Shown here piece after piece: positions 1-10,262 of a stretch of DNA of 25,450 nucleotides. Every line of letters begins with the position of its first letter. Within the stretch, counting starts at the first letter, position 1. A model generated the notes under the pieces. The model saw only the letters and a program-made list of their open reading frames with translations, searched no databases and had not been told where the DNA came from. A program made the position numbers and the translations under genes. The DNA comes from Chara braunii (taxonomy: Eukaryota > Streptophyta > Charophyceae > Charales > Characeae), in contig BFEA01000130.1 in assembly GCA_003427395.1 (NCBI GenBank), positions 2,807,851 through 2,833,300 of the forward strand, read 5' to 3'.

Positions 1-471
1 AGAACATTAATCCAATCCAACCGCTGGCTATCCTCCTCACCAATTTACGCATGATGATCGCGCCGGACGTAACCGGTGCAGAACTGATGATTAAACAACC
101 AGGGCTGGCCTGGTGTTCCATACCCCTCTTACCTAGGACCGCCCAGATAATGCGCGCGCTTTTTTCCTAAAGAGGCCATTTAAAAGACCTCGCTCACGTG
201 ACAAAGGGGTATATCCATCCGTTTCATCCCCTCGTTCATAACTAACCACCACGAACAGCTGCCTCGTTCCCGCCCTTTCTCCTCACTTTCTCCCGCCAAT
301 TTCACTACCTTTCCTTCTCGCCCTGGCGTCATTCTCATTTGGCCCCCATGCCAGATAGCTTGTCTACGTTCATGATCAGTGTGCGTTGTGTTCGGAGGAT
401 GACGGTAGTGGTGACAAATCCACGATGATCACAGCGACGGCAAAACATGATTGATCGATTTATTTATTTTA
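1..471. other. Intergenic stretch, no gene seen
   Basis: No open frame of useful length or recognisable protein is present. The stretch at about 265-335 is pyrimidine-rich and contains a TCCCGCC motif that would fit an E2F-like site, but one motif without a gene is not enough to call a promoter. Confidence 0.4.

Positions 472-503
<32 letters not shown>
472..503. repeat. (ATTG)n tetranucleotide microsatellite
   Basis: Eight uninterrupted ATTG units, preceded by AT-rich imperfect units (TTTATTTATTTTA). Read directly from the sequence. Confidence 0.95.
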
Positions 504-580
504 CCTACACAAGGCGCGAGCAAGAACAAGAACACAAGCAACGGAAGAAATCGCCAAGTACTGCGACGAAGAAGCGTCAA

Positions 581-683
581 CCGGGGCAAGGTCCCACTTG
601 CACGGATTAAGAGATCTCGGCCGTTGATCTTTGCTATCTACGGTCAGTATCTCTTAATTCGTGCAAGTGGGACCTAGCCCCCG
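581..683. repeat. 103-nt near-perfect hairpin (foldback element or hairpin-RNA locus)
   Basis: The arms 589-615 and 649-675 are reverse complements over 27 bp with one mismatch. The pairing continues outward to 581/683 with two mismatches and inward through GCCGT/ACGGT and GAT/ATC to a 7-nt loop at 629-635. The symmetry axis is at 632. No target-site duplication is visible outside the arms. It could be a very small MITE, where such arms are common, or the template of a small-RNA hairpin. The sequence alone does not decide between these. Confidence 0.8.
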
Positions 684-1380
684 GGCGCGGGGCGCGCGTG
701 CGGGCAATCAGACAAACAGTGAAGTATGCCCCCTACCTGTACTGCACACGGCGAGACGACGTGAATAGCGCAACTCCACGGGCCTGCGACACGTGTATCC
801 TCCTTCTTCCCCCCTTCCCCCCTTTCCCCGTTCCTGACCGGCGCTAACCTGGGGAGATGTTTGACGGTCCAGCCAACGTGACGTGCCAAATATTACCCCT
901 CTGTAGCGCACTGCTTTTGCAGCACTCGGCAAGCGCGCCTCCCTCGTTCAGATAATGCGGGTTCTCCGTTCCCTGTGCGACCACGTGGGGCGGACTCTTC
1001 CGTCCCCGCCCGCGCCGAACTTGCCTCGCGCAGTCCGACGGGCAACCATCCGCCGCGTGACCGCGCTCTCGGCTTTTTGCAGTTGGAGATGGAAATCCCC
1101 GCGCCTGGTGCATCGTGTAGTTGTAGTTAGCTACAACGGTGGGACAAGATTGAATGGAGGGAAAGCTATGTGCGACATGAGTTTAGGCGGGAAAGTTTCT
1201 CCCTTTTACTGTGTCCATCAGATTCTGCCAGATCCAACGTGCTCTGTTGCTTTGGCTCTCACCTTTCGCCGGGAGAATTGGAGGCCTACGATTTGGGTTT
1301 GGCAGAAAGCTTTCGCCAGGCAGTGGGGGTCCACTTCTTACTTTTCCTTTTTTGTGAAGGGGGAAGCACTGTCATCATTA
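684..1380. other. GC-rich stretch without a supported gene
   Basis: About 660-1110 is clearly richer in G+C and CpG than the rest of the window and contains a G-box core CACGTG near 982. A 7-bp stem with a 4-nt loop lies at 1120-1137 (GTTGTAG/CTACAAC). Open frames on both strands here (up to 143 codons at 955-1386) overlap one another and match no family I recognise. The composition could reflect a promoter or CpG-rich 5' region, but no exon can be assigned. Confidence 0.35.
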
Positions 1381-1392
1381 TACTAGCGTTAT

Positions 1393-1474
1393 TGAGTACG
1401 ACTCGAACTCACGACCTGATGACAAAGATTTGCTGGTAGATCTCATGATTGTCTACCGCGTAGGTGAGGGGAAT
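1393..1474 (-). other. tRNA-like relic (possible SINE head)
   Basis: Read on the minus strand there is a D-arm-like GCGGTAGAC, a central stem-loop region, and a B-box-like GAGTTCGAGTC at tRNA-like spacing. The T-stem does not pair well, so this is not a working tRNA gene. A tRNA-derived SINE head or a tRNA pseudogene is the likeliest reading. The long (GA)n array begins about 45 bp away. Confidence 0.4.
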
Positions 1475-1515
1475 GCAGCCCTAAGGTAGCCAAAGCAATG
1501 AGACTAAGAGCCCAC

Positions 1516-1517
<2 letters not shown>

Positions 1518-1559
<42 letters not shown>

Positions 1560-1611
1560 TTATTCCATTTATTATTGAGTGTGAGAGAGAGACAGAGAGT
1601 GAGAGAGAGAG

Positions 1612-1658
<47 letters not shown>

Positions 1659-1773
1659 TAATAAAAATTTGTTCCATTTAGTATTATGGATGTGAAGAGA
1701 GACGAAGAGTGAGAGAGAGACAAAGAGTGAGAGAGAGAAAGAAAGAGAGATAGAGAGAGAGGGAGGGGGGGGC

Positions 1774-1824
<51 letters not shown>

Positions 1825-1905
1825 AAGTGAGAGAGAAAAAGAAAGAGAGAGATAGAGAGAGGGAGGGGGGGACTACTAGAGAGAGAGAGAGAGAGAGAGA
1901 GAGAC
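1518..1905. repeat. Compound (GA)n microsatellite with embedded larger repeat units
   Basis: Long GA runs are interrupted by related spacers. TTATTCCATTTATTATTGAG at about 1560 and TTGTTCCATTTAGTATTATG at about 1670 are versions of one unit. A second pair (GATAGAGAGAG-GGAGGGGG-CTA) recurs at about 1750-1773 and 1851-1876. The array therefore grew both by dinucleotide slippage and by duplication of blocks of about 100 bp. The 150-codon Ser/Leu frame on the minus strand is only translated (CT)n. Confidence 0.95.
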
Positions 1906-1910
1906 TGAAT

Positions 1911-2060
1911 GGCAAAATTGAAATATGGGTCAAATTACGACCGCGATCTATTTCACTGTTGGAATGATTTTTAAAACTTTATGTAGGCAAAATTAAAATA
2001 TGGGTCAAATTACGACCGCGATCTATTTCACTGTTGGAATGATTTTTAAAAATTTATGTA
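1911..2060. repeat. 75-bp tandem duplication (two copies)
   Basis: Copies at 1911-1985 and 1986-2060 start with GGCAAAATT and end with TTTATGTA. They differ at only a few positions, so the duplication is recent. A much older relative follows at 2192-2266. Confidence 0.95.
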
Positions 2061-2191
2061 GTATTTTTATTGGAAAGATCATAACAAAATATCCGGGTAT
2101 TCCAATTTTCATATTTTTTTACACATTCTTTTGAGCGCAAAAGCTCACTGAATTTGAAGTACTCTTGCAGTTGTCCCACACATGGTTGAGT

Positions 2192-2330
2192 GGCAAAATT
2201 GGAAAATGTGTCGCATCGGCGCGACGACTATTTCGTGTTCGAAATGATTTTTTGAAAATGTTTGAAAGAGTACGACCTCATCTATGAATTATCAAATTTC
2301 AGATTTTTTTGCAGGTTCCTCCGTACACTG
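2192..2330. repeat. Diverged third copy of the 75-bp repeat plus flank
   Basis: TGGCAAAATTGGAAAATGTG and later AAATGATTTTTTGAAAATG align with the units at 1911-2060 with many substitutions. The following AAATTTCAGATTTTTTTGCA resembles CAATTTTCATATTTTTTTACA at about 2102. An older duplication of about 205 bp probably preceded the recent 75-bp one. Confidence 0.6.
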
Positions 2331-2459
2331 AAAATAGTCAAAGTTGCCTCTTGCAAAACGCCTGTTTCGTTGCGCCTGACCTCCCTGTTTTGAGAAGACG
2401 GGCCTCAACGCCTGGGCCTTAGGGCCCTTTGCAGTTCACATGCCCTCACTTCGTTCTGG

Positions 2460-2540
2460 GGTCTGCTTCCACTCGAAGACTGGTCCAACGCCCCCCACTT
2501 CTTTTTGAGGTCCACTTCCACCCGAGGACCGGTCCTTCCT
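2460..2540. repeat. 49-bp imperfect tandem repeat
   Basis: GGTCTGCTTCCACTCGAAGA followed by CTGGTCC recurs 49 bp downstream as GGTCCACTTCCACCCGAGGA followed by CCGGTCC. The open frame across it on the minus strand simply translates the repeat and matches nothing known. Confidence 0.7.
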
Positions 2541-3678
2541 TTTTTCAAAAGTCCCGGTTCTACTAGAGCTAGATGTAGGTAGTTCGCAATTTTACCAAGG
2601 ACCAGTCCCCCACTTTTTTTGCCCCCTAAGAACCCACTTTGCGTCCTAGTCATCAGCTGCCAAAAATGTGACACCTTGACACAGACGCCGACGCCCACTG
2701 TACCGTAGCCTTAGAGCTGCGAATGGAGAATTTGTGACTGTCGTTCTTCAATTCCCTTACTACGACGCCTCTGTCGACCTTCTCATTATCATTATCGAGG
2801 GAGGTCGATCCCGTGATTGCATATTCGCGAGCGTCAGCGCCATTGTGAGTGGTGAATGCTCGTATAGTGCATTTGCGTCCGCATTACCAGTGTTAAGGAG
2901 CAACTTATTTTTTTAATGACGGCATCATCTCCTTAGTTTTGGCCCGTATATTTTCTCCCTGACGGGGTTTCACATAAGCCTTCAAATGTGTAGTGGTCTA
3001 CGACTTTTGTGGATCAAACACGCGTTTCCCGTTTAACTTACCTGTGACACCGTGTTCCTACCTACAACTATGTGATGCTAGTGAGACTTAACCCTTGTTC
3101 GCTCGCCCGTCGCAGTCCCCTCGCTCTTGCCCCACCCACTACCCTCTCACCCGTATAGAAAACACCGTTATTATCGTGGTATCTGGACTTACAGTTCTAT
3201 CGTGGTGACCGTTAGTTACGAAAAAAACAAACGGCCTTGTACAATAGTGGATACATGAAGGGTTGTGGGACTTTTTTTCTATCATGTTGGTCAGTCGGTC
3301 AAGGTCTCATGCCCATGAAGAAGGAGGGGTGCTTGCAGGGTATGAAAGATGGGAGGAAGGCATGTGGACGGGCATATGTGTATCACCGTGTTGTTAGGGT
3401 TTATCACTCTCTTTGTCCATTCGTCTTCTGAAGCACGAGAAAACCTCTTGAAAACCTTGTCATATCGATCCCCATCCATTTGCAGGTCCGACTGCACACC
3501 TCCGTTGTGTCCAATACCCACGGTCTACGTCTCCTTTATGCTTGTTGCTGGACAACCTCGAACACCGCACATTGTGTGACATGGTTGTGCATCATACCTT
3601 TAGTTGTGAGGGATATCAACTAGCCACTTACTATGAATGGAAATGGAGAGAACGTCGGATTCATGTGCGTGTTGAGGG
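2541..3678. other. No gene recognised
   Basis: Short frames occur on both strands. The minus frame at 3291-3521 lies downstream of the decayed gag gene, in the direction of its transcription, and might be further element-derived sequence, but I cannot match it to a domain. No repeat stands out. Confidence 0.3.
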
Positions 3679-4371
3679 CTAAAAACCTTGTTGTACTTGA
3701 GGCAACTCATGATGGAATGTTTCTTGAGATGGTTGGGGGCCAACAGAGCCCATTGGGCCATGATATTGTGGTGCTGGAAAAAAATTATGGAGGTGCCCCC
3801 GTTCTTATGATGGTTGCTCATTCCATGGTTGTTGTCATTGATGAACATTCCTTTTGCACTCAACCTCCCTATGAAAGAAGGCGCGACATGAACGATAGCG
3901 AGGAGTCCCCGACGAGGCAAGCTTGACTTCGAGTTTCTCACCCTCGGAGGTAATGACCCGAATCTTGTCCTTCATGTCGGGACTAAATATTGGGTCTAGA
4001 TCGAACTTCACGTTGATAAAGGACAGTGTTTGACGATCGTGCTCCATGGGGTGCCTTCTAATTACCAGGTCAATGACTCTACTGATTTAATCATATAAGT
4101 AAAAGAAGGAGTCAAATAGAACTTGCACAACAATCACCCAAAACGCCAACTCATCCTCTTTGCGGCCTTGCTCTTATAAGTGGGCTTTGGTAAGCCACGG
4201 TTTGAATTTCAGGTTATAAGTTGTCGAGCCGATGATAATCTCATTATGACTATGATTTATTACCATTCATGAAGTTATGGTTCGACTTTTTTTGACATAC
4301 AACACCATATTTAGACTCTCCACCCTCACTCGGCTCTTCTTGAAGGACTCCGCTTCAAAACTTGGGGTTGA
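3679..4371 (-). pseudogene. Decayed retroelement gag-like gene (DUF4283-like region plus CCHC zinc knuckle)
   Basis: One minus-strand frame, read from just after a TAG at 4372-4374 down to 3679, keeps protein-like sequence for about 230 codons despite several in-frame stops. In order it shows a segment with FKPWLTKAHL, an acidic/basic stretch leading to ELAFWV, a segment FINVKFDLDP, then IRVITSEGEKLEVKLA. This order resembles the DUF4283-type domain of plant retroelement gag/ORF1 proteins. It is followed at once by YRSC-RAFF-H-REVE-C. That is the exact C-X2-C-X4-H-X4-C spacing of a retroviral-type zinc knuckle, with the first Cys replaced by Tyr. The tail is rich in Pro, Gln and His, as in gag C-termini. 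The three stops before the knuckle (TGA, TAA, TAA) and those in the tail are all reachable from Arg or Gln codons by single C-to-T changes. Family naming is from memory. No reverse transcriptase or LTRs were found next to it, so whether it came from a LINE or an LTR element is open. Confidence 0.6.
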
Positions 4372-4424
4372 CTAAAAATAGAGAGTGTGTGGGCACCCAA
4401 ATTTACAACGCGCATGATTTTTTT

Positions 4425-5640
4425 TTTTTTTATTGATGATTGTCAAGTCAGTCGGTTGCTGACTAATTTTTAAACTAGGATTAAATAATATTTTATTTTG
4501 ATTGGTATGCTTGACTGTATCATGTGCGTACGTGGGGAGGACGACATCGACGATGCTACGGTTCTGTATAATGAGTGGAGTGAAAAAAGACGTAGAAACA
4601 TGAAAACGAGCGAGTCACGTGGTAGGTGCGAGAGGTCGATGGCCATGAACTAGGTTAATAGGCCAAGGAGTGACTTTGGAGCGTTTCATGTGGACCCTCA
4701 CCCCTCGTGGTAGCCGTCTATATAAATATCCTTTAGTGTTAGACTTAACTTTGGGCCTATCACTATTGGTTATGTAACGGACTAGGGATCGAGGCTAGCG
4801 GGCGACAACGCAGGAGTAATGAAGTAGTTTGAAAAGGTTGAGGGGTTGAGGGTCCGGTGGGGCTATTCCCCTTTGGTTTTCCTGCCAGCGGGACCGGAAA
4901 GGTACTAGCGGTTCCCCTTTCCTCGCCATCATTTTTCGACGTTATTCTTTCTCAAATATTTTATTATTTTATCGTCTGTATTATTTATCTTGATGCTTTG
5001 ACCTTCCTTGAATCAGACGCGACATCGGACTTATGGGCCGTAGAGGCAGTCGGGGACTTAAAGAGCGCATCTCTTTTTGGCTAACCTACGGGTTCCTGCG
5101 TGGTTGGGATGCCGACGAAATTCCTCTATCATGTTTATCTTGAAACACGGACCAAGGAGTTCAATGTGCATACGAGCTCACAAGGTGGAAGAAGACTTGA
5201 TCATCGGGGGCCGTTGGCGGGCATACCAACCATCACTCACGATCTATTGTGAGAGATTGAGTGTGAGCATGCCCGTTGGGACCCGTAAGATGGTAAACTA
5301 TGCCTGGGCGAGGGGCACCAGTGGGAGGGTGCTGCAGTGTTGGTTGTGCGGCAGTGCTGTCCCAACAGTTGTTCCCATGAAACCCCTCTCCACTTTGGCC
5401 TTTCAAAGTTCTTATTTAAATATTTGCAACTACCACCAAGATTTGCACCGGGACCCGACTCACCCAGGCTCACGCTGCTGGTTTAGCAGCGGGCCTATAC
5501 CCTCGTGCTCATTGCAGAGGCGGAGTTGCAAAGGCCGAGCATAGGCCGGGCGCTGCAGTGCCATCCGTTGGGGCTGATTGATCCGGCGAGTGAGTAAATA
5601 CACACTCCTCATCGTATTTCGACTTTCGTAGCCGCCTCCT
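4425..5640. other. No gene recognised
   Basis: A T-run lies at about 4419-4430. A TATA-box-like TATATAAATA is at about 4719-4728, with no coding region or LTR boundary that it could serve. The plus frame at 5077-5544 (155 codons) has no recognisable domain and overlaps a minus frame of 78 codons. Confidence 0.3.
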
Positions 5641-6340
5641 GCTGACTGTATCGGTCAAGCACCTGCTTGTGCTGTCCGACTTAGTGCACAGTTGGTATTA
5701 TGCGAATAGAGAAAAGAGGTGAGTGAACCCGAAGCGGAAAGTGCGTCGGATGCATGAGGGGGCAGGAAGAACGCAGCAAGAGCGGCCGCAAGCTATGGTA
5801 GAGGCAAGCAGAAGCAGGAGGGAATTGAAAACGTAAAGCCCGACTGATCCTTGATGGAATCGAGCAGGGAAAGGGTCGACTCTGGGATTTTAGGCCAGGG
5901 CGAATCTGAATCCGAGGTTAATTTTCGTGATAGGTTAGTGAGTTAGGAGCTAGGAAGAAAAATTAATGCGTCGAGATAGAAGCAGAAGGAGAAAACGAGC
6001 ATATCTCACTCATTTCTAAGCGGATTTGAATGAGGAAAGTGTCTAAATGGGCATTTTAATGGTTGGCGAGCCCGAATCTACGGTCAGAACAAGATAAACG
6101 TTAGTGAAAAAAAAGTTAGTAGAGAACGAGGCTGCGTGGAGATGTTGAGTAGGTATGGCAGAAGCAGGAAACGGGCGTCCCAGATGTTTCTCGGTAGTAT
6201 CAAGTGTGGGAGGAGACGAGTCGAAGGTTCAAGCTATTGAGAATCCGATGGCATTGTTGGATTTCGCGATGGAGTAACGAACTTCGTGGGGTGAGGTGTG
6301 GAAGTTGCGCGCAGGCAGGGGAGAACGACTTTGTGAATAA
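5641..6340. other. Purine-rich stretch without a supported gene
   Basis: The plus strand is strongly enriched in A+G (many GAAGCAGAAG-like words, for example near 5810, 5985 and 6160). One plus frame stays fairly open but has at least six stops in about 190 codons, close to chance for this composition. It could be element 5' sequence or an untranslated leader. Nothing identifies it. Confidence 0.3.
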
Positions 6341-7865
6341 CAATGAAAACGATTTTTAACAGAAAATTCATTCTCATTTTGCACGACGGAAGAGGAGGTG
6401 AGAAATTTACCTGGTTGAAGGCGATGTATCTCTCTGAATCTCAGCGGACATTTTCACTTATAGCTTGCAACGATAGAGTAGAGCGACGAACAAATGAGTC
6501 ATTTCTCCCAATACCTGGTCGAGAAGCTGAAGCGACAACTACATTATGAAAGCGTATCTTCCCATGATCTAGGGGAAGATTTGTGGTGCTGCTCAAGGTG
6601 GTCGATGCCGCTCGCTGTGCTCACCCACATCAAAAGGCTCGCGGTGAGGTTCGTGGTGGTGGTTGTCATCGTTAAGGCCGCCATCATGCCAGCATGTTTG
6701 CGCTTCTCCTTGACGATGATTGGACCTGGTTGGCAGTTGACTAGGTACATTTATGTGTTTAGCAACTGTAGTGAGAGAGAGAGAGAGAGGACATACCTCG
6801 TAAAAGACTTGCTACTGCAGGAAAAAAGAGGTATATGCAGTACAGAGCAAGCCAATCGAAGGAGAGCAGCGGGAGCTAATGTACCTTTCCGTCTTATAAT
6901 GAAAATTCATTTCGGTTTGACTCATACTATTGGGGGCACGTCCTGTCGGTCCTTCAGCGTTGCAGAATTTGTCTAAGCTTGGTCTTCAATATGAGCGTGG
7001 CCCGCACGGGTGGCGCCTACGTATACTCCAGTTGTCGTGGCCTCACATAAAACTGTATGTCTCACTGTGTGTATTACTTCGACTCCGAGCCCAAGGATGT
7101 CGTTAGGAATGATAAAGTGTTGCTGGACAGAAGGCGGCTGCCTTTTTTCTGTTTGAAGCTACTGCTAATTGAGTCTTGCCTCGACCCACCATTCCCCGTT
7201 GCTGTGCGTTCACGGCGTCGTTGTTGAGTTAGGCGAATTTTGTTATTGTATAGTGGAAGACGTTGTCACCTTCCAAGCCAAGAGTTGTTGTGCACTCACG
7301 GTGTGTCGACCATGCACTTGCGAAGTTGCTGGAGTGTTGTCCGTCAAGACTGTTTTCTTTCGATAGCCCCCTGTTTTCCTATTGAGCGGACCTCAGCAAT
7401 TCCGAGTCAAACACAACTGTTGTTTTTTGGGGGGGATTGCCATTGTCTGTCGAGTCTTGTTGTTGTACCCTTTTGAGCAACACTGTTTTTTTGTGCCTTG
7501 CTGCATTTTACCGACCATTCGAATAAAACACGTGGGCATGTTCCATTTGAAGGCAACTTTTCTAGGCTGTATTGTGGCGGTTCGAGTAGAAAAAACGACG
7601 TCATGACTTGTAGGAGTGGTCGGACTTTTCAAAAGGGGTCTTTGTTGCGATCTGGAGGTTTGTCAAGGAGAGGCTACTCTGCGTTTTGACTACGGGTTGA
7701 CCATCCTGTTACGATTTTGGCCGCCATTACGAGACCCTCATGCGCGTCAAGAATTTAAGGTCCTCTTATGGGAGTCTGAGTGTACTATTATTGGATCTTA
7801 GTGACTGAATCTTCATCCTTCTGTCGTTCTTACTCTAAGTTTGGTTTATTGGTTCAGAGAGGAAG
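6341..7865. other. No gene recognised
   Basis: Several frames of 60-160 codons overlap on both strands between 6343 and 7801 and none resembles a known family. A short (GA)n run lies at 6773-6789. About 7100-7600 is T-rich with many TTG words on the plus strand. Confidence 0.3.
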
Positions 7866-7869
7866 GCGG

Positions 7870-7945
7870 CAGGCAGGATTGAAACCCGTAATCCGTGCTT
7901 AGGCCTCTATGGGAGGTTCGCCCCACCAATTGTGAGAGCTCTACC
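7870..7945 (-). other. tRNA-like relic (possible SINE head)
   Basis: On the minus strand the sequence begins GGTAGAGCTCTC (D-arm-like) and ends with a B-box-like GGGTTTCAATCCTGCC at about the right distance. Acceptor-stem pairing is not evident. It fits a degenerate tRNA-derived Pol III element. I could not find an element tail or a target-site duplication. Confidence 0.4.
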
Positions 7946-8204
7946 GGAATCTAGGCGAGGTTCTGGAGGCAAGGAACTATCAAGTCTATCTCCCCCTGCT
8001 CTATGTGAATATACTATACCCCTATAACTACATCTCTCTAGTCTGGCTGAGAGATATGCATGTATTCCCTTATAACTTTGTTTTTTTTCCAATACTCAAT
8101 CAGACTAAATGAAAGGAATGCATATGTAAATCCTAAGTTTCTTTTTATTTTGACTGAAAGCATGTGGTTTTGCATACGTTTGGCCGGGTCAATCAAAGGC
8201 TGAA

Positions 8205-8965
8205 CATTGTTTCTAAGTTGAATAGTCCAGTGCTATGTTTGATTGTTTGTTTTCTGAAGGACCAAATTTTGTTTCTAAGCTGAATGGTTTGGTTGCCATG
8301 TCAACTTATGAGAGTTTGTCTGACTGATCTTCAAGACCAAGTATTGTTTTTAAGCTAAATGACTTAATCTGTTTTTTTTTTCTTAGGTTTCTGACAAAGG
8401 TTGGGTTGAAAGATACAACTTCTAGTTTTTGAGTGACTTAAGATGGGTTGAACATTGTTTTTAAGCTAAATGGTTCAATCCGTTGTTTTATTACGAAGAA
8501 GGATTTTTGTGGAAGGCTAAGCATTGTTTTTAAGGTAAATAGTTTAGCCTCAAGTCACTCACACAAGTGTAAACAGGGTATAATAGGAAGTATTTTATCT
8601 ATATTTGCATGTGAACAAACAACTTGCATTGTTTCCAAGTTGAATGGTCCAGTGCTAAGCCATATCACTAAGAAAATAAGGGAAAGTAAAGAGTATAATT
8701 GAAAATAATTTGGGCAAGTTGGCCATTGTTTTTAAGTTGAATGACTCAATCTTCTGCCCATATTTCTTTTCTTTTGAAGACAAGTAAGAGAAATTTTAAA
8801 TTTTTGATATTAAACAGTTCATGGCGACTATATGTTGTTTCTAAGTTGAATGGTCTAGTCATATACCCAAAGAAGTAAAAAGTAGTTGTGCAACCTGTTC
8901 GTGTATAATCTAAGGCATGTTATACATTGTTTTTAAGTTATGGTCTAGCGCCATGTCATATGTTA
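8205..8965 (+). repeat. Array of about nine irregularly spaced core repeats
   Basis: A conserved core, ATTGTTTYTAAG followed by YTRAATGGT and often CCAGTGC or a relative, starts at about 8205, 8267, 8342, 8453, 8522, 8627, 8724, 8833 and 8925. The spacings are 61, 75, 111, 69, 105, 97, 109 and 92 bp. All copies have the same orientation. The spacers differ from each other in sequence and length. This is a degenerate minisatellite or complex repeat and not a head-to-tail satellite. There is no protein context. Confidence 0.85.
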
Positions 8966-9235
8966 GTTGGGTATAATGGATAAATCATCTGAGGATTTAA
9001 TAAATTATCTTATGTTAAAATAACGTGGGGTTTGGTGAGAGTACTTACTCATTGTGGTATGGACTTGCATGTGGTTGAGTGTGAGTTCCTCTTAGTCCGA
9101 GTTTCAGTTTTGATAGGTAGTTGCTTTAGATGCTCGTCGTGTGTTGAAGTTGTAAGAGTTAATTCAATTCTTGCACTTTCTGAGTTAAGTTTATTTTACT
9201 TAGTTCACGTTCTTACATTTTATGAGATCCTTTAT

Positions 9236-9834
9236 TTTACTTAACTTTGTATAAATTTTAGAAAGGTACTTTCTCTATATGAAGCGCTGCTGAAATTTTT
9301 ACAAAACCAAAGAGTTAGTCAAATTTTGATTTTTCAAAGTAAAACTTTTGCCTAAGTTTTATATCTGGCTTAGTATAAATTTAGAAAATGTTTTTTTCTA
9401 AGAGAAATGTTGCCTGAATTTTAGCCAATCCGCGGAGTTAGACAAAATTTGACTTTAGAAAGTCATAACTATTTTCAGATTTTGTACTTAGTTTTTTATA
9501 AATTTTGGAATGACACTTTTTTATAAGAAGTGTTACCGAAATTTTTGCAGATCAAAAAAGTTGGTTCAATTTTGTTTTAAGTCTCATTTCACGTTCTTAT
9601 TTGACTTAGGGTAAATCTGAGAAGTTTACTTCTCTAGAGAAGATGATGCCAAAATTTATACTAATTCAGGGAGTTTGACAAAATTTGACTCTCTAGAGTT
9701 AAATGCCATTTCACTTTCATATTCGGACAAGTATAAGTTATAAAAATATATTTTTTCTACGAGAAGTATTGCAAAAATTTCCTTAGTTTAAAGGAGTTAG
9801 ATTATATTTTGATAGGAAAGATTTTGGCGATCCA
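9236..9834 (+). repeat. Tandem array of about 120 bp, five degenerate copies
   Basis: Using the GAGTTA-like anchor, units recur at 9312, 9435, 9558, 9671 and 9794 (spacings 123, 123, 113, 123). Each unit carries TATAAATTTTAGAAA, then a segment like AGAAGTGTTGCCGAAATTTT, then AGTTAGACAAAATTTGACT. The array follows the core-repeat array after about 270 bp and is AT-rich and diverged, so it is old. Confidence 0.85.
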
Positions 9835-9872
9835 TTAGATTATATTTTGATAGGAAAGATTTTGGCGATCCA
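9797..9872 (+). repeat. Exact 38-bp tandem duplication
   Basis: 9797-9834 and 9835-9872 are identical (TTAGATTATATTTTGATAGG and onward to GGCGATCCA). The duplication sits at the edge of the 120-bp array and must be recent compared with the array. Confidence 0.95.
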
Positions 9873-10070
9873 TCCTGTATATGAGAGATGCTGCAAACAA
9901 TCTTTATTTTCCTTAAACATTTGCTTAAAGGTAGATTTAGAGTTAGTTATGAAAAACTTTTGAGTGAGAACGTTGTCGATCATATCGGCTCCCACTTTTT
10001 TTGCAAAGGCGAGAGTCATCCCAGTCATATCACGCAGGAACGAAATGAAAGCAAAACAGAGACCATTTGG
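9873..10070 (-). other. Coding-like trace of unknown identity
   Basis: The minus frame read from about 10070 down to the duplication edge gives a plausible protein stretch (FLRDMTGMTLAFAKKVGADM onward) with no stop. I do not recognise a family. Upstream the frame runs into a tRNA-like relic, so a complete gene is unlikely. It may be an exon or a fragment of a mobile element, or it may be chance. Confidence 0.15.
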
Positions 10071-10149
10071 GAACGACGCAGAATAATCCCACGAGCCGCC
10101 GAGATGACCGTGGTTGTGTCGCTCCTTCTCCGCTCTAGTCGGGTGCGCC

Positions 10150-10262
10150 AATTGTACATCCCGCGATCTCCTACGACAGGATAGGTTCCCACGGGGCATA
10201 AGCTTTCCCTTCCCTAAGGGGTTGTCACCACCCTTAGAGAAGTATCCCTACTGAGCTACTGA
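10150..10262 (-). other. tRNA-like relic (possible SINE head)
   Basis: On the minus strand GGTCAGTAGCTCAGTAGG is a good A-box/D-arm match (TRGCNNAGYNGG type). It is followed by a paired arm (CTAAGGG...CCCCTTAG) in the anticodon region. The B box is degenerate (GTGGGAACCTATCC). This is a SINE-like relic or tRNA pseudogene. Confidence 0.45.

Noticed and set aside
955-1439. Overlapping plus frames of 143 and 89 codons
   Set aside because: They overlap each other in different frames, have no recognisable domain, and run from GC-rich sequence into the tRNA-like relic.
1481-1933. 150-codon Ser/Leu-rich frame on the minus strand
   Set aside because: It is the translation of the (GA)n microsatellite.
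4719-4728. TATA box TATATAAATA as promoter or LTR signal
   Set aside because: No coding region, LTR ends, primer-binding site or polypurine tract could be placed around it.
5077-5544. 155-codon plus frame as a gene
   Set aside because: No domain, a competing minus frame, and no supporting splice or regulatory context.
8205-8965. CRISPR-like array of repeats and unique spacers
   Set aside because: The repeats are degenerate, spacings vary from 61 to 111 bp, there are no cas genes, and the surrounding DNA is eukaryotic.
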